NCBI GenBank assembly: GCA_001604265.1
Contig: LVBC01000167.1
Span: 1 to 5,377 of the forward strand
Source of the DNA: Spirochaetales bacterium Spiro_01
GTDB taxonomy: Bacteria > Spirochaetota > Spirochaetia > Sphaerochaetales > Sphaerochaetaceae
Reading direction: 5' to 3'
Length of the DNA stretch: 5,377 bases
The notes under the pieces are model-generated. The model did no database searches. It was not told the DNA's origin and saw nothing but the letters and a program-made list of their open reading frames with translations. Positions 1 through 5,377 of the stretch are shown in pieces. The first letter of the stretch is position 1, and the number at the start of each line of letters is the position of its first letter. Made by a program: the position numbers and the translations under genes.

Positions 1-1
1 C

Positions 2-1228
2 TCGGGAACCGAGACCGCATTCACATCTCTTTCCCTTATACAGAAGAAGGAAATCGAGGAGATGAAGGGAAAGCAGGCAAGGACAGCAACCTATCTTGCA
101 AGCAAGCCGGACCTGCTTCTCACTACGATTCTAATTGGAAACAACATCGTCAACATCTCTGTCTCTGCTCTGGTGACGAGCTTCACCATAAGATACTTCG
201 GCAACGCGTACGTCGGTATTGCGACCGGAGTGCTCACCCTTCTCATTCTCATATTCGGAGAGATCACCCCAAAGCAGATCGCAATAAGCCACAACGTCAG
301 AATCGCTGTCACGATGGCACTCCCTGTCAGGTTCCTGACGATAGTCCTTTTTCCATTCGTTGTAATATTCAGGACCTTCTCGAATGAGATCAGCAGGATA
401 TTCAGCAGTGGCAGCAAGAAGAAGGAGACCAGCGTCGAGGGAATCCTCCATATAGTGGATACTGCAGAGGACGAGGGCGTCCTCGACGAGTACGAATCCG
501 GACTCATGGAAAAGGTGCTCCACTTCTCGGAGACCCAGGTCAGGACGATCATGACGCATAGAAGCGATGTGTTCCGTCTTCCGGAGGATATGCCACTTTC
601 CAAGAGTCTGGCCGCAATAGTCGAATCTGGCTTTTCCAGGGTCCCTCTCTACAGGGATACACCTGACAACATAACCGGCATAATAAGAGTCAGGGATGTT
701 CTCAGAGCAATAGTGGACAAGAGAGAGAACGGCCCTATTTCTCTTTACTCCAGAAAGCCGCTCTTCGTCCCCGAAACACTCCACATAGACGACCTCTTCC
801 TGGAGTTCCAGAAGTCCAAGCAGCAGATGGCCTTCATCATAGATGAGTACGGCGAGTTTGCCGGAATAGTCTGCATGGAGGATGTCGTCGAGCAGCTCTT
901 CGGAGAGATGTACGATGAGCACGAGACCGTGAAGCCGGAGCCTATAAGGCAGCTTTCGAGATCCATCAGGGGAGAGAGATGGTACATGGTAGAGGCGGAG
1001 ACACCTCTTTCCAGGCTCATAGACCAGCTCGACCTCGAGTTCCCACAGGACGAGGAGGACAAGGCAGAGACTGTCGCTGCCTTCATAATGAACGCATCCG
1101 AACGACTTCTGCAGAAGAACGATGTGATAGAGACCTCGATCGGTCGCTTCAGGGTCATCCGAACCAAGGGGCGCAGGGTTCTCTCTGTCCTCTTCATCCC
1201 GAAGAGCGATCAGGCAGAAGAGAGGTAA
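2..1228 (+). CDS. CNNM/CBS-domain (HlyC/CorC-type) membrane protein, 5'-partial
   Basis: Integral membrane protein of the CorC/HlyC (hemolysin C, TlyC) family, members of which are linked to Mg2+/Co2+ transport; the substrate cannot be read from sequence. The frame is open to the left edge. The 20 codons before the ATG at 62 encode the family motif SGTETAFTSL, so 62 is internal and the gene is truncated by the window. Of 408 visible residues, about 1-130 are the end of the CNNM/DUF21 domain, with hydrophobic helices and the motif FGEITPKQIA. Next come the linker RTIMTHRSDV and two CBS domains (about 180-300), the second ending in IDEYGEFAGIVCMEDVVEQL and GEMYDE. The C-terminal 90 residues match the CorC_HlyC accessory domain. 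The hemolysin name is historical. It lies 43 bases upstream of dnaX in the same direction and may share transcripts with it. Family assignment is strong, function less so. Confidence 0.93.
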   Translation, partial: SGTETAFTSLSLIQKKEIEEMKGKQARTATYLASKPDLLLTTILIGNNIVNISVSALVTSFTIRYFGNAYVGIATGVLTLLILIFGEITPKQIAISHNVRIAVTMALPVRFLTIVLFPFVVIFRTFSNEISRIFSSGSKKKETSVEGILHIVDTAEDEGVLDEYESGLMEKVLHFSETQVRTIMTHRSDVFRLPEDMPLSKSLAAIVESGFSRVPLYRDTPDNITGIIRVRDVLRAIVDKRENGPISLYSRKPLFVPETLHIDDLFLEFQKSKQQMAFIIDEYGEFAGIVCMEDVVEQLFGEMYDEHETVKPEPIRQLSRSIRGERWYMVEAETPLSRLIDQLDLEFPQDEEDKAETVAAFIMNASERLLQKNDVIETSIGRFRVIRTKGRRVLSVLFIPKSDQAEER

Positions 1229-1255
1229 TCTCGTATAGCCTGCAATTGGATATTT

Positions 1256-1264
1256 TGCTATCAT
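1256..1264 (+). promoter_or_regulatory. Candidate extended -10 promoter element before dnaX
   Basis: The sequence TGCTATCAT matches the extended -10 consensus TGnTATAAT with one mismatch. It sits in the short A/T-rich gap between the CNNM/CBS gene and dnaX. Transcription would begin about seven bases downstream, at 1271-1272, which is the dnaX start codon itself. The expected -35 position (around 1236-1241, TAGCCT) is poor, which extended -10 promoters can tolerate. This is a motif match only; a short A/T-rich gap could give it by chance. Confidence 0.3.
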
Positions 1265-1271
1265 TCTTGGT

Positions 1272-3032
1272 ATGGCATATGAAGTAACAGCAACCAGAAA
1301 GAGACCGCAGGCCTTCGAGAAGCTTGTCGGACAGGAGTTTGTAGTCTCCACGATAGAAAATGCAATCGAAAGCGGCAGAATCGCCCATGCATACCTTTTC
1401 TCTGGTCCGAGAGGTGTCGGCAAGACCTCCTCTGCCAGACTTCTTGCCAAGGCCCTGAACTGCAAGGAGGGCCCTACAGCGCACCCCTGTGGAGTGTGCG
1501 AGAACTGCAATGAGATAACAGCAGGCTCCTCAGTCGATGTGATCGAGATAGACGGTGCCTCCAATACAAGTGTAAATGATATCAGGGTCATCAAGGACGA
1601 AGTACTCTTCCCTCCTCAGGCCTCCAGATACAAGATATACATCATCGATGAGGTCCACATGCTCTCGAACAGTGCCTTCAACGCACTGCTCAAGACGATC
1701 GAGGAACCGCCAGAATACATCATCTTCATCTTCGCGACCACAGAGCTGCAGAAGGTTCCGGCCACGATAAGAAGCCGCTGCCAGCAGTTCCACTTCCAGC
1801 TTATTCCCCTGCATGCGATAAAGGGCTGCCTGCAGGAGGCGTGCGATGAGATGGGCATCGTTGCAGATGACGATGCTCTCTTCTGGATTGCAAAGGAAGC
1901 TACCGGCTCGATGAGGGATGCATACACCCTCTTCGATCAGGTCGCATCCTTCTCTGGCAACAGGATCACACTCGAAGGAATCAGGGACAAGCTCGGAATC
2001 GTCGGCACCAGCATGATATCGAAGGTCCTCTCCGAAGCCATCGCAGGAGAGAGGAAGGAGGCACTTGAGAGCCTTGCCTCGATTCTTTCCGATGGCCTGT
2101 CGGTAGAACAGTGCATAAAGAGCTTCGCAGACTTCTTCAGGGCCCTTCTCTTCTTCAAGGAGGGCGTAAAGGATGAGGAGCTTCTGAACATGAGAGCCGA
2201 GGATATTCCAGAGTCTCTTGTCAATGCGCTTACCATCGCCCAGATCGAAGCTGCCCTGAGGACCCTCCTACAGCTTTACAGGGAGATCAGATACTCGATC
2301 TCTCCACGCTTCGAGCTGGAACTTTTCATCTCACGTCTCTCCTCTCTTGGAAACCTCAGGACACCTGAAGAGCTTGTACAGGAGCTATCTGCTCTGAGAA
2401 GCGATATCACAGAAGGAAGGGTGACTGTAGTCAAGGAAAAGGTACAGAATACCATCACTATCCAGAAGGTCGCCCTAGAAGAAAAAAAAACTGAAATAGA
2501 GACCAGGACAGAGAAGGAAGAACCTGCTGAACCCCAGGCAGAGCCGGTCAAGGCCCCTGTAGAGACTGCTCCAGAAGCACCTCAGGAGGCCAAGGTCGCA
2601 GCTGCAATATATACAGACCTCGATGAGGAAGAAGCAGAGGATGAGAGCGAAGAACCTGAAGAAGAACCAGAACAGCCACGAGGAAGCAGAGCTCCATCGA
2701 AGGAGGAGCTGAAGCTTCTTTCGGACCGTCTCATGGATTGCGATGTCTTCGGTCTGGGGAATGCTGCAACAGAGATCAATGCAGCGATCATCAACGAGGG
2801 CGGAGTTCTCGAGCTGAGGACAGACACCAACTATGCTGCCAAGCAGCTCAGGGACAATTCACAGCTTGTCGCCTCTGCACTGAAGGATATCTGCGGCTAC
2901 AGCGGGAAGCTGACGGCCCTGATGATGGAGAAGCCCAAGAGACAGGCAAATCCTGCTCTTGAGCGCCTTGCCAGGGACTTCAGAGGAAGCGTCGTCTTCG
3001 AAGAAGAGACCAAGGGAGACAGGAGCAGATGA
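1272..3032 (+). CDS. dnaX: DNA polymerase III subunit tau (with probable gamma-like short form)
   Basis: ATPase subunit of the clamp loader, which opens and loads the beta sliding clamp; in tau form it also ties together polymerase and helicase. The 586-residue product starts MAYEV..RPQAFEKLVGQE, collinear with E. coli DnaX, so ATG 1272 is secure. An in-frame TAG lies at 1236-1238. Motifs: Walker A GPRGVGKTS (45-53), zinc cysteines C64, C73, C76 and C79, Walker B IIDEVHM (124-130), sensor 1 region FATTELQKVP, SRC motif with arginine finger R169, and sensor 2 GSMRDA (212-217). The collar domain runs to about 375. A Glu/Pro-rich linker (about 404-475) then leads to a small C-terminal domain (475-586), presumably polymerase-binding. 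No Shine-Dalgarno is visible upstream. The stop overlaps the ybaB start (ATGA). An A9 slippery run at codons 404-407 may give a second product. Confidence 0.98.
   Translation: MAYEVTATRKRPQAFEKLVGQEFVVSTIENAIESGRIAHAYLFSGPRGVGKTSSARLLAKALNCKEGPTAHPCGVCENCNEITAGSSVDVIEIDGASNTSVNDIRVIKDEVLFPPQASRYKIYIIDEVHMLSNSAFNALLKTIEEPPEYIIFIFATTELQKVPATIRSRCQQFHFQLIPLHAIKGCLQEACDEMGIVADDDALFWIAKEATGSMRDAYTLFDQVASFSGNRITLEGIRDKLGIVGTSMISKVLSEAIAGERKEALESLASILSDGLSVEQCIKSFADFFRALLFFKEGVKDEELLNMRAEDIPESLVNALTIAQIEAALRTLLQLYREIRYSISPRFELELFISRLSSLGNLRTPEELVQELSALRSDITEGRVTVVKEKVQNTITIQKVALEEKKTEIETRTEKEEPAEPQAEPVKAPVETAPEAPQEAKVAAAIYTDLDEEEAEDESEEPEEEPEQPRGSRAPSKEELKLLSDRLMDCDVFGLGNAATEINAAIINEGGVLELRTDTNYAAKQLRDNSQLVASALKDICGYSGKLTALMMEKPKRQANPALERLARDFRGSVVFEEETKGDRSR
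2481..2499 (+). other. Candidate programmed frameshift / transcriptional slippage site in dnaX
   Basis: Codons 404-409 read GAA AAA AAA ACT GAA ATA and contain nine consecutive A (2482-2490), phased as the -1 slippery heptamer A-AAA-AAA (2483-2489). A -1 shift, or one extra A in the mRNA, gives AAC then TGA (2492-2494) and a 407-residue protein. One lost A gives CTG AAA TAG (stop 2497-2499) and 408 residues. Either product keeps the ATPase and collar domains and loses the linker and C-terminal domain, as E. coli gamma does. A purine-rich AGAAGG (2464-2469) lies 12 bases upstream and could act as an internal Shine-Dalgarno stimulator. I found no strong downstream hairpin. E. coli dnaX uses A-AAA-AAG followed by an early -1 stop; Thermus thermophilus dnaX uses an A-run and transcriptional slippage. 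Use of the site here is inferred. Confidence 0.75.
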
Positions 3033-3337
3033 ACAACCCCTATGAGATGCTCAGCAGGATGAACTCGATCAGAAGCCAGATGGAGACTCTCAAGGCCGAG
3101 CTCAGGAATCTTGTTGCAACCGGTTCAGCTGGCGCCGGAATGGTCGAACTCTCCATCAACGGAGAGTACAGGGTCACGAAGCTGGAGATATCGGACGAAC
3201 TCTATGCGATGAACGACAGGAAGATGCTCGAGGTGCTGATCGCAGGCGCCTTCAACGATGCGACAGAGAAGCTGAAGGAGCTGATCGAGGAAAAGAGCAG
3301 AAGCCTTATGGCCAAGGAATTGGGGATGAATATCTGA
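3029..3337 (+). CDS. ybaB: YbaB/EbfC family nucleoid-associated protein
   Basis: Small dimeric DNA-binding protein of the YbaB/EbfC family (EbfC in Borrelia), 102 residues, the usual length. An N-terminal helix (about 4-28, MLSRMNSIRSQMETLKAEL) leads to the family signature around 30-55, with the small-residue stretch ATGSAGAGMVELSINGEYRV. The LEISDEL strand follows, then a C-terminal helical part with MLEVLIAGAFNDATEKLKEL. The ATG overlaps the dnaX TGA (ATGA, 3029-3032), implying translational coupling; GGGAG (3014-3018) and AGGAG (3021-3025) upstream can serve as ribosome binding sites. Its position between dnaX and recR is the classic arrangement in many bacteria. Members bind DNA broadly and influence nucleoid structure and expression; a specific target here cannot be deduced. 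Confidence 0.95.
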   Translation: MNNPYEMLSRMNSIRSQMETLKAELRNLVATGSAGAGMVELSINGEYRVTKLEISDELYAMNDRKMLEVLIAGAFNDATEKLKELIEEKSRSLMAKELGMNI

Positions 3338-3924
3338 TGGATGCAATAGACGATCTTGTAAAGCTGCTTTCGCGGCTTCCCGGAGTCGGCAGCAAGAGTG
3401 CCGCAAGGATGACCTACAGGCTTATAGGCACAGACCCCAACTACAACAGGAGGCTTGGAGAAGCTATCTCGACTCTGCAGGAGAGGATACACAGATGCAC
3501 GATCTGTGGCTCCTTCACAGAGACGGATCCCTGCCCCATCTGCCAGGATGAGAAGAGGGACAGGAGCATAATGTGCGTAGTCGAGCAGCCTCAGGATGTG
3601 CTGACAATCCAGAACTCAGGAATATACTCCGGACTCTTCCACGTGCTCGGTGGTGCGATCAGCCCACTCAACTCGATCGGACCTGACCAGCTTTCCTTCT
3701 CTGCTCTGAGAAAGCGCATCCAGGAGGGTGATTTCAAGGAGATAATAATCGCAACGAATCCCAACGAGGAGGGAGATATCACAGCACTGTACATCAAGAG
3801 GATGTTCAAGGATAGTGGCCTCAAGATAACACGACTGGCAGCAGGTCTTCCGATCGGAGGAGACCTGGAGTACGCCGACAGGCGAACTCTTGAAATCTCG
3901 CTCAGATCCAGAATGGATATGTAA
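3337..3924 (+). CDS. recR: Recombination mediator protein RecR
   Basis: RecR acts with RecO (and RecF) to help load RecA on SSB-coated gaps during recombinational repair. The product is 195 residues, close to the usual 200. In order: helix-hairpin-helix LPGVGSKSAARM (14-25), a C4 zinc finger formed by C54, C57, C66 and C69, and a Toprim domain. The Toprim domain begins VVEQPQDVLTIQ (81-92) and continues through FHVLGGAISPL, the acidic motif ATNPNEEGD (139-147) and TRLAAGLPIGGDLEYAD (165-181). All expected motifs are intact. The start codon overlaps the ybaB stop by one base (TGATG, 3335-3339), with GGGGA upstream at 3322-3326. It is the last gene of the rightward cluster; its stop codon sits at the edge of the A-tract and hairpin that ends both this operon and the opposing gene. 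Confidence 0.97.
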   Translation: MDAIDDLVKLLSRLPGVGSKSAARMTYRLIGTDPNYNRRLGEAISTLQERIHRCTICGSFTETDPCPICQDEKRDRSIMCVVEQPQDVLTIQNSGIYSGLFHVLGGAISPLNSIGPDQLSFSALRKRIQEGDFKEIIIATNPNEEGDITALYIKRMFKDSGLKITRLAAGLPIGGDLEYADRRTLEISLRSRMDM

Positions 3925-3957
3925 AAAAACTGGAAGTCACCAAAAGGGCTTCCAGTT
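3923..3957 (-). terminator. Intrinsic terminator for the convergent genes, stronger on the minus strand
   Basis: A perfect 9-bp inverted repeat, AACTGGAAG (3928-3936) and CTTCCAGTT (3949-3957), has a 12-base loop that can pair further (CC-AAAA-GG, 3940-3947). On the minus strand it is followed by a run of seven T (complement of A 3923-3929, the first two T falling within the stem), the form of a Rho-independent terminator. It starts 27 bases past the stop of the glycosidase gene. On the plus strand the hairpin directly follows recR but is trailed by TCTGTTCC, a weak U-tract. It is therefore best called a shared terminator with minus-strand preference. Confidence 0.85.
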
Positions 3958-3983
3958 CTGTTCCGCGGTCCTTATCTACAGCT

Positions 3984-5377
3984 TCAGATCTTGTCGATCA
4001 GCATGGAGCACTTTCCGGATGGAATCGGGAGAGTCTTCTTCTTCTTTTCATCGAGAATCTCGATGGAGAAGTAGTAGAGCTTCTCGCTCTCGAGCCTGAT
4101 CTCCCAGCCTCTGAGATTCTTGTTGGAGAGGATCGTGATGTTGTTCCTCTTCAGAGAAAGCTTCTCTATGCCCATCGCCTCGAGAGATGGCATTATCCAG
4201 TCGACGGTCTTTCGTGGAAGCGATATCTCCAGACCTATGATGTTCTCTACCATCATTGTGATGGTGACAAGACCGAGCATAGGCAGATACCTCTTCTGGT
4301 TCACGAACGAGCCATCGCTTGAGACTGAGAAGCCCTCGTTGTTCGGCTTGTATGCCTCCCATACATCACCGACTGTATCTCCATCTGGATGGAGAGTGTC
4401 GAGGACGAAGTACATGTGCCTTATGGCACAGTCACGTGCATAGACGAAGGCACCGTACTTCATCAGACCCTTGATGACCATATAGGTGTAGAACGGAACG
4501 ACTCCGCCCCTGTAGCCATCACCATCCTCCCTGAAGTACTTGGAGGAGACAGGAACACAGGGGAATGGATTCTCTGTGCCGAACTCCTTCGGATCCTTCA
4601 GCTGCTCGATGAGGAACTCTGAATACTCATCATTCGGAATCTCTGCAAGCAGTGTCCAGTAGGCTCCGATGTGCTTGTTGAAGACCGGCTTCTCATCCTT
4701 GTCCAGATCATAGTAGAAGTGACTTTCGCTATCCCACATCATGCTGTTGATGCGTGTCTTCAGGGAGAAATACTGTCTCTTGTACCTGAAGGCAAGCTCC
4801 TTATCGTTGAGAATATCGCCGATAGAGGACATGTACAGAGCAGCAGTTGCCATCTGCGCATTGAAGTCTATTGTGTACTCAGCCCCCTCTCTTGGAACAT
4901 TGCCAAGATGGCAGGCTTCATAAGGAACAGAGTAGAGACCGTTCTTCCTCTGGAAGTTCTCACTGATCCAGTTGAGATACTTCTCGAGGTAGACAACGAC
5001 CTCCTTGAGTCTCTTCTTGTTTCCGATCTTGTGGTAGAAGATGTACTCTACAAAAGGAAGCAGTGGGACTCCAAGTCCGAGAGGATTCTCCTCTGTGACA
5101 ATTGGCTGGCAGGTATCGAGAGAGTATCTCTCACTTATCCTTCCATCCTCTGCTTGCATCTTGTAGAAGAAGTCAATCATGGAGTAGGCATCGAAGTTCT
5201 GGTTGCTGTATGAGAGGGACAGGGCTGAGAGACATGACTCAAAGAGGCTGATCGACTCACCATCGGCAGAGGCAAGAAAGCCCTCGGGGAAGAACTCTTC
5301 CTTCACTCCCTTCTTCCAGCTTTCTTCCACCCAGACCCAGGTGCGATCATACATATCAACAAAGTCCTGATCATAAA
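3984..5377 (-). CDS. GH37/GH63-like (trehalase / MGH1-type) (alpha/alpha)6 glycosidase, N-terminus cut by window edge
   Basis: Probable glycoside hydrolase with the helical-barrel fold of trehalases (GH37), GH63 glucosidases and mannosylglycerate hydrolases; substrate unknown. The frame is open through the right edge (YDQDFVD precedes the methionine at 5354-5352), so 456 residues are a minimum and any signal peptide is out of view. Counting from that methionine, barrel features include ENPLGLGVPLLPFVEY (89-104), YTIDFNAQM (160-168, like the trehalase VDLNA motif), and FGTENPFPCVPV (258-269). These are followed by GYRGGVVPFYTYMVIKGLMKYG (start 280), resembling the GH37/63 WxGPVW..NYL..GL segment, and WEAYKPNNEG (332-341), where E333 is the likely catalytic base. 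A small beta-rich tail (about 380-456) follows, as in MGH1-like proteins. The canonical WDxS acid motif is not seen. Arginine codon use matches the neighbours. Fold call is moderate; substrate is not inferable. Confidence 0.7.
   Translation of the reverse strand, partial: YDQDFVDMYDRTWVWVEESWKKGVKEEFFPEGFLASADGESISLFESCLSALSLSYSNQNFDAYSMIDFFYKMQAEDGRISERYSLDTCQPIVTEENPLGLGVPLLPFVEYIFYHKIGNKKRLKEVVVYLEKYLNWISENFQRKNGLYSVPYEACHLGNVPREGAEYTIDFNAQMATAALYMSSIGDILNDKELAFRYKRQYFSLKTRINSMMWDSESHFYYDLDKDEKPVFNKHIGAYWTLLAEIPNDEYSEFLIEQLKDPKEFGTENPFPCVPVSSKYFREDGDGYRGGVVPFYTYMVIKGLMKYGAFVYARDCAIRHMYFVLDTLHPDGDTVGDVWEAYKPNNEGFSVSSDGSFVNQKRYLPMLGLVTITMMVENIIGLEISLPRKTVDWIMPSLEAMGIEKLSLKRNNITILSNKNLRGWEIRLESEKLYYFSIEILDEKKKKTLPIPSGKCSMLIDKI

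Noticed and set aside
62..79. The ATG at 62, preceded by purine-rich GAGGAG, as the true start of the CNNM/CBS protein
   Set aside because: The 20 upstream in-frame codons are open to the edge and encode the conserved SGTETAFTSL motif, so the real start lies left of the window.
1242..1258. A GCAA...TTGC inverted repeat in the gap before dnaX as an operator or terminator
   Set aside because: It has only four base pairs in A/T-rich sequence, without a T-tract, and is likely chance.
131..1594. A 487-codon open frame on the minus strand, antisense to the CNNM/CBS gene and dnaX
   Set aside because: Its product has no recognisable domain, it spans two well-supported plus-strand genes and their gap, and long antisense frames are expected where the sense strand is rich in AGA/AGG/GAG-type codons.
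2501..2560. A downstream stimulatory hairpin for the dnaX slippery site, such as CCTG...CAGG near 2524-2540
   Set aside because: Only about four base pairs with a wide loop could be found by eye; too weak to claim.
4671..5213. A 180-codon plus-strand open frame within the glycosidase gene
   Set aside because: It is antisense to a gene with clear family motifs, has no recognisable domain, and is best explained as a codon-bias shadow.
5352..5354. The methionine codon at 5354-5352 as the glycosidase start
   Set aside because: The frame continues upstream to the edge without a stop, and the visible domain begins well inside the family fold, so the gene most likely extends beyond the window.

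Overview
The window reads as ordinary bacterial chromosome, roughly half G+C by eye. Arginine is mostly AGA/AGG, ATA is common for isoleucine, and lysine is almost always AAG. The cluster CorC/HlyC-like membrane protein - dnaX - ybaB - recR, with this codon style, would fit a host-associated spirochaete (Sphaerochaeta/Treponema relatives). That placement is a low-confidence inference; only a bacterial origin is secure.

Layout. Bases 2-1228 (+) hold the 3' part of a CNNM/CBS-domain transporter-like protein whose true start lies left of the window. After a 43-base gap without a Shine-Dalgarno sequence, dnaX (1272-3032, +) encodes the tau subunit of the DNA polymerase III clamp loader. It is followed by ybaB/ebfC (3029-3337) and recR (3337-3924). 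The last three are packed with ATGA and TGATG overlaps, so they are almost certainly co-transcribed and translationally coupled. A hairpin at 3928-3957 separates this rightward block from a convergent leftward gene (3984-5377, -). That gene encodes a GH37/GH63-like (alpha/alpha)6 glycosidase and is cut at its N-terminus by the right window edge.

How the genes work together. DnaX loads the sliding clamp at replication forks, YbaB is a small nucleoid-associated DNA-binding protein, and RecR acts with RecO/RecF in loading RecA at gaps. The three form the common replication/repair cluster. The membrane protein upstream and the glycosidase downstream have no evident functional link to it.

The most notable signal is inside dnaX. 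A run of nine A (2482-2490) lies in the phase of an A-AAA-AAA slippery heptamer, just after the clamp-loader core. Stop codons in both other frames follow within nine bases of the run. The two AAA codons in it are the only AAA lysine codons I find in the gene. This predicts a short gamma-like product of 407 or 408 residues besides the 586-residue tau, made by ribosomal frameshifting or transcriptional slippage. I saw no CRISPR array, tRNA, rRNA, insertion sequence or evident novel multi-gene system. No stretch over 300 bases lacks a gene.
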